Below are positions 1-10,774 of a stretch of 64,000 nt of DNA, in pieces. Below the pieces are notes generated by a model. It saw only the letters and a program-made list of their open reading frames with translations, had not been told where the DNA came from and ran no database searches. Origin of the DNA: Typha latifolia (Eukaryota > Streptophyta > Magnoliopsida > Poales > Typhaceae); assembly GCA_019914945.1 (NCBI GenBank), contig CM034112.1, forward strand, positions 5,898,001 to 5,962,000, given 5' to 3'. The translations under genes were made by a program, and so were the position numbers. How positions within the stretch are numbered: position 1 is the stretch's first letter; the number at the start of each line of letters is the position of its first letter.

Positions 1-686
1 GAACGGCGTTAATGGGGTGGCACCGGTGAAAAGTGGTGGTGGAAGGGTTATGGTTGATGGAAGGGTTAGGGCAAGTGTTGGATAGATTGGAAGAAGGAGA
101 AGGAGAGGGCCACCCCTAAGGGACTAGGGTGATTGGCCGGCCGAGGGAGGTTAGAAGCGGTGTCGCCGGGGATTGAGAGAACGAGAGTGAAGAAGACGAA
201 GGAGGAAAGGCAAAACTCAATTCTTCAATAATAATTCTATGGTTGCCATCCACATTCTTTAGAGGCTAACCAAACAATTCAAAATTAACCCTAAACAGTA
301 CATTATCTATCGCCAATCGCGTACGAACGTGCTGGCTCACGATCGAACGCATCTAGTTCGCTCTTTTATGGATTTGCGAAAGCGAAGCAGGCATTCAAAC
401 GCTCGACCGAACGCACCTGTTTCCCACTTCTCTGGATTTGAGAATGCGATACAGGCGTTCACAACACGTTCGAATGCGGCGTTCGAATGCACAATTCACA
501 CTCTCGGGAAGTGATGCAGGCGTTCACAATCGCGTTCACAACCGCATTCGAACGCACTCCACCCGCGTTCGAACGTGACTTACAGAAAACTTATTTTCTT
601 AGGAATTAAACATTAAATAAGAAACAAAGACAACCCTAAAATGAATCCATGCTCGAGACGACATCGGTGAAGTCTGAATCGTATCA
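1..686 (-). repeat. Gypsy 3' LTR, left part outside the window
   Basis: This is the LTR closing the minus-strand gypsy remnant at 687-2545. It ends (plus sense) in GTATCA at 686, next to a polypurine-like stretch that reads GAAGCGTAGTGGAT on the minus strand, the usual gypsy PPT/LTR junction. The segment 180-300, with a leader-like phrase about the vertical transition 'ggttgccatccacat', matches the LTRs at 42666-43536 and 55358-56194, so it belongs to the same family. Positions 320-580 hold many intact and decayed copies of the palindrome GCGTTCGAACGC. The outer end lies beyond base 1, so neither full length nor TSD can be checked. Confidence 0.75.
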
Positions 687-2549
687 ATCCACTACGCTTC
701 CGCAACCTTATCCTCAAGGTTTGAAATTTGGGAAGCGATCCATGATATCTGACGCTTGCTCCTCCATGATTTGATCTTCAGCATTCGTTCCCCACATATC
801 TGAAATTAGAGGAAAGGTTGGTGCTGAAAAAGAGGCGAGCTCACTTGTGTCCAGTTGGCGCGAAAGGGCATCGGCCGCTCGATTCTCAATCCCCTTCTAG
901 TAGACTAATTCGTAGTCATACCCAAGGAGGTTTGTGACCCACCGTTGCTGGGATGGGGTGTGCACACGTTGCTCCATGAAGTAGGGTAAGCTACGCTGGT
1001 CCGTACGGATAGTAAACCCTTGGCCGATCAATTAGAGTTGCCATTTGATGACGGCGTGTAGAATCGCTAGCATTTCGCGCTCGTAGGTGGATAGCTGTCG
1101 CGACTGGTTTGACAATACCTTGCTCATATATGCCATGGGTCTTCCCTCTTGCATCAAAACTACTCCAATGCCCTCACCCGAAGCATCGCATTCCACAACA
1201 AAGGGCTTGCTGAAATCCGGTAGTGCTAGAACCAGACCGGTAGACATAGCTATCTTCAAGGCTTCGAAGGCCTCCGTCGCCTTGCCCGTACATTGAAACC
1301 CACCTTTTTTGAGTAAGGAGGTCAGCGGGGCAGCAATTTTGCCGTAGTTGACAACGAATCGCCGATAGTACCCCGTCAACCCAAGGAATCCCCTCAATTC
1401 CCGCTGATTAGTAGGAATCGGCCAGTCCACCATATTCTTGATCTTGCTTGGGTCGACTTCAACTCCTCTTGCTAAGATTATGTGTCCCAAGTACTCCACT
1501 CGCAGCTATCCCCAAAGACACTTGCTCATCTTGACTTTTAACTGGTTTTGTCGCAAGATATTCAACACCTCATGCACATGCCGCAAGTGCTCGCTCCAAT
1601 TCCTGCTATACACTAGAATATCGTCAAAGAAGACGAGCACGTACCGACGCAAGAGGGGGCGGAAAAGATCATTCATCAGCCCTTGTAAGGTGGCCGGTGC
1701 ATTGGTGAGCCCAAACTGCATGACTCAGAACTCATAGTGACCATCATGAGTTCAGAACGCCATTTTGTGCACATCTTCCGGGTCGACGCGGATTTGATGG
1801 TACCCCACTCTTAAGTCAAGTTTGCTGAAATAAGCCGACCCTGTGAGTTCATCTAGCAACTCCTCGATCACCGGTATTGGATACCGATCTTTGATTGTAA
1901 TCGCATTCAAGGCTTGGTAGTCGACGCAAAATTGTTAACTCCTGTCTTTCTTCCGAACCAGCAGCATTGGCGACGAGTAGGCACTTCTACTCGGTTGAAT
2001 AATCCCTTGCTCGAGCATTTCCACCACCAATTTGCTGATCTCTTCCTTCTGGACATGCGGGTACCGATAGAGCCGGACATTTGCTGGTTTAGCCCCTAGA
2101 ATGATCTGGATGCGATTATCGTGCCGACGGGTCGGTGGCAGTCCTCGAGGTTCCTCGAAGAGATCCTTGAACTCTTGTAGCAGCTCTTGTAGGTCAGTGG
2201 CTACTTCCCTTGGTGGTGGATGTTCTGGTTCAGCAACAGCCATTTGCAATAGTAGAGCCCGGTCTCTTGCACAAGGAAAGCCCACAAGTGGTTGCAATAT
2301 CGGCCCTTGTCGCGGTTGATTTTCATCCAGCAACACCCTTCGACCATTCCTCTGAAATACCACCCAAGCTTTGAAGCCATTAAGTCCCCAAAATAATGTC
2401 AGCACCTCGCAATGCCAACGGATAAAGATCTAATGTGAAACATTGGCCTTGCACCTTCAATTCAACACCTCCGCAAATAAAATATGTTCGCAATATGGTG
2501 CCATCTCCAATCATCACATTGAACCCTTCCGTGGGTTCCGACTCAATTT
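687..2549 (-). pseudogene. Ty3/gypsy pol remnant: protease C-term, RT, RNase H; integrase missing
   Basis: Read on the minus strand. 2549-2380 is the C-terminal half of the protease (GFNVMIGDGT, LDLYPLALRGADIILGT). 2405-1935 is the RT N-terminus (KEEISKLVVEMLEQGIIQPS, SSPMLLVRKKD). 1721-1506 holds the RT active site [12 protein letters not shown]. 1499-1032 holds [11 protein letters not shown] and the RNase H motifs VECDASGEG and [10 protein letters not shown]. The frame is broken by several stops, including one where RT elements normally have the WRF motif, so it is not functional. After RNase H (about 830) the sequence passes directly to the PPT and the LTR end at 686. No integrase motifs fit in between, so about 1.5 kb has been lost relative to the element at 43.7-47.2 kb. 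Confidence 0.85.
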
Positions 2550-2551
2550 TA

Positions 2552-2564
2552 GGCTCTGATACCA
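2552..2564 (-). promoter_or_regulatory. Primer binding site (initiator tRNA-Met type)
   Basis: The minus strand reads TGGTATCAGAGCC, complementary to the 3' end of plant initiator tRNA-Met, the usual primer of plant gypsy and copia elements. A second copy of the same 13 bp sits 20 bp away (2572-2584), apparently a small duplication at the LTR edge. The odd point is what follows on the minus strand: protease coding sequence instead of a gag leader. Confidence 0.75.
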
Positions 2565-2566
2565 AA

Positions 2567-3511
2567 TGATAGGCTCTGATACCAAATTATGGGTTCTTGT
2601 ACTAGATGATGAGAACTGGAACCAAAAGATCAGCTACGGAATAATTCCTTAAGATTTGAATTTATTGCAAAAAGCAGTCCGCACAACAGTGGGAAAATAT
2701 TCGTCAAATATTCTCTGGTAGTTAGAAAATTACGAAACCAATTGGGTTAGATCCAAAACTTCCTGATCTACCACTTTTGTATTTACGCCATCATAGAATC
2801 GAACCGTAGAAGGGACGAAAATATGGAATAACGTGGGAGATGGTGTTGGTGACGGGTGGAGTTGATGTTAGGGTTATGGATGGGTATGGAGGTGAAAGTG
2901 GATGGTGGATGTGATTAAGGGATATAGATAAAGGGAATGAAGTGGTCGAGATCCTAAAGAAGAGGGGTGGCTCGACAGTCGAGGGAGATTAGAAGTTAGG
3001 AGAAACCTTGCCAACGGTAGAGGTGGAAGGATGGTGAAGAGGGAGGAGGGAGAAGTCTTGAGAGAAGATAGGAGGCAAGAAATCAATAATTCAATTCCAT
3101 AGTGAAGTTGGATGCCATCCACATATTTATAGAGGCTAGCCAACAAGTCCTAAAACAATATGAAACCCTAACAAACCAACTAAACCAATATTCCTTATCT
3201 TCTCCGATTACCTCTCGGATTAAGCTTTCATTTTGTTATAGATAGATTTCGAATCTGGAGAAGTAATGAATATAAAATTTGTAGGACTAGAGACTGGCGA
3301 CCTTATCCATCTTGTTTGATATTATTTGGATATGTGTACAATATTCTATGAATATTTTTCCGAAATTGCGTAGAGCTAGATTTAGCAAATTAAATAAAAT
3401 CCTAACCTACTAAGACTTTAACTAAACCAAATAACCAAATAAGATAATTAGATTCAACCCATTGAGCCTAATCTCCTTTTCGTGTGATCCGATTTGATCT
3501 GATTCGTATCA
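2567..3511 (-). repeat. Gypsy LTR inside a split protease gene
   Basis: On the minus strand this LTR starts TGATACGAATC at 3511 and ends ATCA at 2567. Its segment 2660-2780 ('gcagtccgcacaac...attacgaaacc') matches the corresponding parts of the LTRs at 42700-42790 and 55400-55480. It lies between two halves of a gypsy protease (3678-3520 and 2549-2380). It is followed by a PBS, and its flanks (CTCGA on one side, CCAAA on the other) are not a TSD, so a simple solo-LTR insertion is not supported. Unlike its relatives it has no GTTCGAAC palindromes. Confidence 0.7.
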
Positions 3512-4740
3512 CTCGAGCTCATCCTAAGGAGTCTTTTGTCAATGAAATTGTGGGTGGATCCGGTGTCGAACAAGATTCTCACTGTGGTTTTTTTGACTAC
3601 ACCGTTCACTCGCAAAGTCTTTAGCGCAGCTGTCCCTGAATAGGCGTGGAGGGAGATTTCGGCTATCATGTCCTCCACAGGTTGCTCCTAAGCTACTTCT
3701 CCTTGATGTCCAGCCACACCTTCATCTTCAACTGCAAACTCATCCTCCACATCCTCCAATCCATCTATTAGCATCACTGATCCCATAGGTTTAGTGCAGC
3801 GATGTCCGGGTACAAACTTCTCATCACAATGAAAGCATAGGCCTTTGGCCCTTCGTTCCTCCACTTGAGCAGGTGTGAGTGCTCATCTCGGACCTCTAGG
3901 TGCGTACTTCACATCTTGGGATGGCTTTAGGAGTGCTCGAGGAGGCACCATCGCAGCAGCGGCCCTTGGTACGCCGGTAATATTTTCCGCCGCTATGGTT
4001 GGTTGAGCTTGATTACGGTTTCCTTGGCTCGTCCAATTCTGTTTCATGTGTAACTTCATGGCCCTATGTTTGTCTTCCATGAGCACCGCATCTTCGAAAG
4101 CCTCCTTTAAAGTTCTAGGCCTTAAAACCCTCACGTCGACTTGTATGTCACTCCGCAACCCGGAGATAAAGGTGCTGCGAAGTTGTTGATCCGTCCATGG
4201 GTGATGACATCTGCTACTTATTCTCCCAAATTCTTCTTGGTATGCTCCAACCGTGGTCTTTTGCACCGTCTTTGAGAGGAGAGTATCGAAGTCTTCATAC
4301 CCCGACGCTCCAAATCGCCGCATGATATCGACACAAAATTTAGCCCAAGTTTCAATAGCCTCCTTGGCATTGGCTGCTCAAAACCAATGAAGAGCCGCAT
4401 CTTCAAGGTGGAAGCTCGTAAGCGTCACCTTGTATTCTTCCGCCGTACCTTGGTATGCGAAGAATTGCTCCACCCTATACAACGAATCGATTGGATCGCC
4501 ACCTTTGAACTTGGGGAATTCGAGACGCACGATTTTGTCCATGGAGCCATTGTCTCGTTCTGAATTATGTCCAAGTCCTTGTCTAACTAGAGGAGGATGT
4601 ACCATGAATGGTTGATGATCCCTCCTTCGGTTTTGATTAACTCGTCGTGGTTTCGGATCGTATTGACCCGCCCACGGATCTTGATCTCCAAGGTGATCTC
4701 CATAGTGGTTCACTCGTCGGATGGGTACACCTGCACTGCA
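3512..4740 (-). pseudogene. Ty3/gypsy gag and protease N-terminal remnant
   Basis: Minus strand. 4713-4378 is the gag core with LEFPKFKGGDPI and [16 protein letters not shown] phrases, the retrotransposon gag domain. 4323-3883 continues gag (YQEEFGRISSRCHHPWTDQQ, FISGLRSDIQ). Near 3830 there is a CCHC-type knuckle CFHCDEKFVPGHRC. 3678-3520 holds the aspartic protease active site VRILFDTGSTHNFID, with its catalytic D-T-G intact. Stops interrupt gag (for example after ALHWF, where TGG has become TGA). The N-terminus is missing beyond about 4740, and the protease is cut off by the LTR at 3511. Confidence 0.85.
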
Positions 4741-5289
4741 CCATCCTTGCTTGCCTCAAGAAAAAAGAAATTCCCCTGTTGGCCAATACATATAATGCAT
4801 ACTTAATCAAAATTTACTATATAAATTGAGTGCAGATTTAATTTTAAGTAAATATTTAAAAATAGATGTGTTCGTATATGATTTATGGGGATTACATTTT
4901 ATTTTTATCGATTTATAGCATTTTCTGCATATTGAACAATAATAAGAGGATTAAGTATAGAATAAGTGAAATTGTATGGTATAGGATGCATAAACCTGAT
5001 ATACTCTTCCCCATATTGAGCACTCCCTAATAATGCATTTAAGTGCCAAAGGACATGAAAGAAGAAGAAGAACTCTGTTTGTGAGCATATAAGCCAATCC
5101 TTATATTACACACGTAATTTTCACTTACCATATATGTGCTTATTCTTATCTTGTAAAGGAAAACTAAAATTGGATACAGTGATAAAAATAGAAGCCATAT
5201 TGGTATTTAATGCAAATCGCTGTTATTTCTCTTTGCTATATTGTTATGAACTAGCCTAATCCGATCCGCAACGGTTCTGAAACTTAGAT
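4741..5289. other. AT-rich interval without recognisable gene
   Basis: About 550 bp of AT-rich sequence between the truncated gag remnant and the long-LTR element. I see no open frame of note, no terminal repeats and no RNA gene. Confidence 0.5.
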
Positions 5290-5349
5290 CCTAGCTTGAT
5301 ATAGATGATTGTAGATTGTATAGGGAAAAAAATTTTGGGAGAGAGAGGG
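5290..5349 (+). other. Retroelement internal end with polypurine tract
   Basis: The stretch 5297-5340 (a phrase ending 'gattgtatagggaaaaaaatttt') matches 11383-11425 inside the internal region of the long-LTR element. It ends in the purine run GGGAGAGAGAGGG directly before the LTR start TGTAAC at 5350. This is the layout of a PPT followed by a 3' LTR. Because the same LTR is followed by a PBS at 10782, the arrangement looks like internal-LTR-internal-LTR, as tandem or recombined elements give. Confidence 0.55.
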
Positions 5350-5555
5350 TGTAACAAAACAATCTTAAAAAAAAAAAGAAATAAATAATTTAAGGGCACG
5401 ACGCGACCGGCCACACTTTGGCCGGCCTCGTGCCCATGCAAGCTGCGCATGCAGCTTGCGCGGTGGGGGCGCCACGTGCCCGCTGCCAACGGGCTGCGGT
5501 CAGCTGGCGGCGGCGAGCCCCGGTGCCGCCGCAACCCCCTCCACCGCCTCCCTCG

Positions 5556-5586
<31 letters not shown>

Positions 5587-5593
5587 TTATCTC

Positions 5594-7589
5594 TGTCATG
5601 ACCCAAACTAGGAATCATGACCGGCCATGCATCTCAATATGCTTGAGATGCAGGAAGCCTTAATAATACTCTTTACGTATACGATGACAAGATAAATAAA
5701 TAAAATGAAATTGTGCTATATTAAAATTTTATTTCTAAATGCAATTAAAATAAAAACAATGTTAATGTTTTTGAGTTTCTAAACTAAAAAAAAAAAAAAA
5801 AAAAAAAAAAACTTCTAATCTAAAGCACAAAATCTAAAAGAGCGGAAAGGTAAATAGGTGAATCCTAAGTGGAAGTGGAATCCGGGTACATCACGCTCAG
5901 TCACCCCGCTGACTATTACTTGAAATAAATAAACAAATACAAAAAAAATAGAACTCATGAGCCAACAATTTTAGCTCAGTGAGTGGAATCCACTCGAACC
6001 AAATAAATTTTAAAACATAATAATGCTGAATAAATTAAACTAAAAGCAACAATATCCATCATAATATGCAATAGGCATGCTCTCTACATAATAACAATGA
6101 TAACAATAGAGAAATGTCACAACTTGTAACCTTGCACGTTTTCAACATATTAACATCTTCTTGATATTTATACTGTCATATGTCTCAATGGGTCTAAACC
6201 CTATGGATCCACATCAACTAGAAGTCACCTCGAGATGACGCTCGGGACTGTTCTTCATAGCTGATCCGGTTAGGGTCATCAGAGGGTATCACCCTATGAT
6301 CAACACACTCTGTCTTTTCCTCTAACCGTTGAGAGAAGTTAGAGTCACCTAGGATATTTTCTCATACTTCCTAGGACTGTTCCCTAACCCCGTCAGAGTC
6401 ACCTAAGAAAGTCACCGCAGTGATCTAATTTAGGACTTTCCCCTGGACTTCCAGATAAACTTGAGTCACCACGGAAAATCGCACACAATTTATACCGGGA
6501 CTGTTCTCTAGGTCGTATCAATACTAGTCTCATTTTTGTTTTCACAAATTTCAATATTTGCACGAAGTATGGTGATGTACTGAATATAATAACTAAATGC
6601 ACACAGAAAATAAAACAATTAAATTTTCGCACGTACTGATGAAATAAATAAATTTGCACATAGAAAATTTACATATTCTGACAAAAATACGAAATACAAT
6701 GAAATAAACATGTGAATGAACCCACTCACCTGAGTCTAGGCAAGACAACCAAAATCTCAAATCTCTAGCCCACGTACTAAAAATCACCACCTTAAATAAT
6801 AAATAAAAATAACATTTTTAATTAAAATAATTATTAAAAATGTTTATACAATTTAATCTAAGAATAATTAATTTGGGCTAAAATAAGCCCAAATCAATTG
6901 GGTGGGCCTGCAGTTGGCCCGCAGCCCACCCAATTAATTCTTAAATGGATTGGGCCAAGGCCCAATCCAAATAGATAATGGAACCGGGTCGGGTTCCTTG
7001 GATTCGGATCCAACCCGACCCGAATCCATCACTAAAAGGGAGAAGATCAGACTCGGGCAACCCGAGTCTGTCTTCCCCAAACCGAAGAGAGAGAGAGAAA
7101 AAGAGAGGAAAAGATAGAGAAAGAAGAAGAGAAAGAGGAAGACGCCGGCGACCGCCACGGCGAAGGTTCGCCGGCCGCACCCCTGGCTTCTCAACACCCA
7201 TACGGTGCCGCCGTCCTCGCGAGGTGGAGGAGAACCCGCGAACGATGGTCGATCCCATGACCGACGGCGACCGGAGCCACGAGGGCTCCAACGGTGACTG
7301 CCCACGGCACGAGGCCAACGGCAAGGCGCTTCCAGAGGTAGCGGTTTTGACTCGAAGCCGCCGGCCGGCCAGATTTGCCGACGAGGCCGAAAACCCCCAA
7401 ATTAGGTATTTTCACTAAACCCTATTATTCTTAAATTAACTTTGAGGGGTTAGAGAGGGCTTACGGGGGAGTCGCGTGGTGGTCTCCGCTGGCTCCGACG
7501 ACGCTCCGGCAGGCCGATTCCACGGCGTGACTCCATTGGTGAAGGAGGAAGAAAAGAGAGAGGAGATGGCTGAGATTATTAAGCATTAA

Positions 7590-7625
<36 letters not shown>

Positions 7626-7778
7626 GGGTTTAATTTATAGTTTAGATGAGGATCAAATCTAATCCGATTCGGATTAGATGAAATCCCTTCTTTCCCGCTG
7701 CGCACCGGAGAGGGAGAGGGGAGGGGCTGCACGTGCACCCTCCTCTCTCAACCAAATTTTTTTTTTCTGGTCCTAACA
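5594..7778. mobile_element. Solo LTR (2185 bp) with perfect 5-bp TSD
   Basis: It starts TGTCATGACC and ends GGTCCTAACA, an imperfect inverted terminal pair. It is flanked by ATCTC at 5589-5593 and ATCTC at 7779-7783, a perfect 5-bp TSD. Removing it rejoins the CT-rich block of the long LTR. It contains a poly-A run (5787-5813), several short 'gtcacc...ggactgttc' phrases (6220-6500), a GC-rich part (7140-7520) and a GA microsatellite (7590-7621). No gag, pol, PBS or second LTR is present, so it is the product of LTR-LTR recombination. The family is not one I can name. Confidence 0.85.
7590..7621. repeat. (GA)n microsatellite
   Basis: About 15 uninterrupted GA units inside the solo LTR. Simple-sequence repeats of GA/CT type recur in the LTRs of this window. 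Confidence 0.95.
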
Positions 7779-8009
7779 ATCTCTCTCGGTCTTTCTCTCA
7801 CTCAACTCTCTCTCCACTATCTTTCGCACTCCTCGTCGCCGACGTCGGCCCGACGCCACCTTCCCGAAGCCGCTGCCACCAGTGAGAAGCTCTCTCTTTC
7901 TCTCTCTTGCCCGAGCTTGTCGGAGCCGAGCCGCCGGCGAGAGGCCGACTGCTGGCTGGCCAGCAGCGGTCGGTGCCCTCCCTGCCGACCCGGGTCCGTA
8001 AGCTCCTCC

Positions 8010-8058
8010 CTCACCTTCTCTCTTTCTTCTCTTCCTCTTCTATTCTTCTTCTTCTTCC

Positions 8059-8092
<34 letters not shown>

Positions 8093-8140
8093 TCTTCTTA
8101 TTATTTCTTATTTCTATTTCTTCTTCCTTTCTTTTCCCTC
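8010..8140. repeat. CT/CTT-rich microsatellite tract
   Basis: An impure run of CTT and CTCTT units within the long LTR. Copies B and C have a comparable tract at the same relative place (GAAA-rich at 17280-17345 in B, CTT at 21110-21185 in C), so it is part of the LTR family and not a chance expansion. Confidence 0.9.
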
Positions 8141-10774
8141 AACTCCCCTCCCCCGACTATAGCAGGCAGTGCTAGGCAGTGCTAGGCCGAGCCCAGCACT
8201 TATGGCAGATTTAATTAATTAATTAATTAATTATTTTATTTATATTATTTATTTAGGTATTTTTCTTCTTAATTAATGCAAATAGATTATTTAGACATTA
8301 ACTATTTTAATAATATTATATATTATTCAATATAATTTTATTAATGATAATTTTATAATTAATGATTAATTAGATATAAATATAGGTAATACTTATATTT
8401 ATTTATTTATTTATAAATCTATTAGATTAATAGATAGATTTGTAAATTATAATTATTAGATTTATATTCTAATACCCTCATCATATATATTTTAAGTATT
8501 TCTATTAATTTTATGATTATTCTGCAACAAATAAAATACTAAGCTTATTTAGTTATTTATTTATTATTTTATCGAGTAAAGACTACATTGTCCCTAATTA
8601 ATCAAGATAGTGTATAAATTATAAAATTAATTATAATTAGACCTTGTCTATACTTATTTAGCCTTTTATTTTATTTCATTTTATTTTATAATTATATATT
8701 TAGAAATACTCTCATATAAGAGGAAATAGGCCTCTTCTCCTTATGTTATAACTAACATTTTATAATAATAATATAATTATAATATTTGAATCGTATCTAT
8801 ATTATAGACTTAATTATGTAATCAAAAATAAATAAAAGTGATTCTAAACCTAATAAACATTTATATTTTAACTGAATTAATTCTAATTAGATAAACAGCT
8901 AACATCATACTACTTAAATATTTCAGATTCGGAACACCCTTATTTGAGACCCCGTGGACCTTGCTAGCGATGAGTGTCACTCGGGTACCTGACGGACGTG
9001 AAAGATGCGTGGTTTGTGTCTTCTGATCAAACGGTGAGTAGTCTTATCTCTTAGACGCCTTTCTCAAATTAGGTTATATTATATATATTATGTACATGCA
9101 TGTTTTGGCCTCCAACATGATTATATGACTTTATCTAGATATGATTATAGTCGAGCATATTTTATCATGCATCTGATTAGGTTGATCTGGGATATGAGCA
9201 CATTGGTGATATATAGAGAGCATGACAGATGATTCTACTGTTATGATTGTTTACCGAGTTGATTTGTAGCATGAGTATGCATATAATAGATTAGCATGAG
9301 TATGGATGTGTTGACGATATAGTTGGATACTACATTGCATCATTTTCTATTGATTCCTATTCCACCTAAATTCCTGTTATGCATTGACTTATTATCGTAC
9401 TGGATATATGCATTTGATCTGTCATTTAAAAGGAAAGCATGAAATGTGATTGATAGGATAGTTGATAGAAAGCGTGAGGATACCCGAGTGGGCGCGAGGG
9501 TTAGGACGCGCTTGGTGGATGATTGATCGCTCGACATAGTCGCGATCCTGTTGGCCTTACGTCTGAGGTCATTAGTCTGTGTGCGCAGCAGATATTCGGA
9601 CACATGCCGTTTGCCAGGGCATATGTAGCGAGTTATCCTCACAAGGTTTCTATTAACTATGAGGGTGCCCGATCTGGATAGATGTTGATACCCTTAGCAG
9701 ATAGTAGGGTATGATTATATTTGAGATACTCCTTGCAGATGGCAGAGTATGCTCTGAGCCTTCGGGCATGATGTTGAGACCGGATAGTGGGTGTTGACTG
9801 TGCACAGTGGTCTAGTATGATGATATTATACCGAGATGTCGGTAATGATTAATGATTGTGATGTTGAGAAATGCATATGATTTTATTATTATGTGGTTAC
9901 CTGATTATCGAGTGATCAATATGCATTATATATGGTTGCATTTGATATCATAGCATGGTCATGGTCGGCATGCGTCATGTGTCATATTTGAGACAGAGTT
10001 ATGATGATGGTATGACATGGAGATTTATTTATACATTGTCGATGATTATATATTCTACTAGTTATGACATGACATATTATCTATTTTTCATTTATGTATT
10101 ATTGAGGAACATTCATATACTCATTCATGACATGATGCTCTTTCTGATTCATATTATCCAGTACATGATTTACTCTCTGTTTGACATCAGTGTTTCGGGG
10201 TAAGGTCTATTCACTGAGCCTTTTGCTCATGACTCTCTTTATTTCTTTTCTAAACCCCTCAGATACGTGGTATGTGATAGCAACTTGAGATATCTTGAGA
10301 AGATATTTTAGAGCGATGATGAGGTGAGCTATAGATGCGAGACAGTATAGATGATAATTTATATAGGAATTGAGTTGTACTAGTATTTGATATTTGTACT
10401 CTATTATATTAGACGATGAATTATATAATACAGGTCGAATCATAGTGTACTCTTATATTAGTCATTTTAGTTGTATCTTGATGGTTTGTTGTGTCTTATG
10501 TGGGTCTTGCCAGATTATGTAGTGATTTAATGTATATTATTATGGACTGGAATATTCATATGTTAACAGGTTTATTTGATTAATAATATGATTTAATTGG
10601 TGATGGGTTATATGATTATGGATATGTTAGCAGGTAGTATTTGATGATATCATGATTGTATGTGTACAGGAGAGTATCTGTGCGTGATGGGTCCCGTCCG
10701 TCCTGTCGCGTGCGCCACGCATGCCGTGTGGACGTGTGGGCGAGCACGTGCCCATGCCGGGCGGGGGTGTTACA

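Larger units (their letters stand above)
5350..10774 (+). repeat. Very long LTR (copy A), split by a solo LTR
   Basis: It starts TGTAACAAAAC after a purine run and ends GGGTGTTACA seven bases before a PBS, so the ends are an inverted TGTAAC/GTTACA. Without the inserted 5594-7778 it is about 3.2 kb, long for a plant LTR. Parts in order: a GC-rich start with 'ggccggcc' motifs, a CT-rich block (CT at 5555-5580, CTT at 8040-8130), a 'gccgagcccagcact' motif near 8185, a strongly AT-rich 0.7 kb, a 'gagaccccgtggaccttgctagcgat' block near 8946, and a GC-rich end (10680-10774). Copies B (15007-17453, minus) and C (20749-24128, plus) share this order. I see no coding potential. Confidence 0.75.

Noticed and set aside
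6934..7418. Overlapping open frames of 120-146 codons
   Set aside because: They fall in the GC-rich part of the solo LTR with a defined TSD; composition is Arg/Pro/Ser low complexity and no domain is visible.
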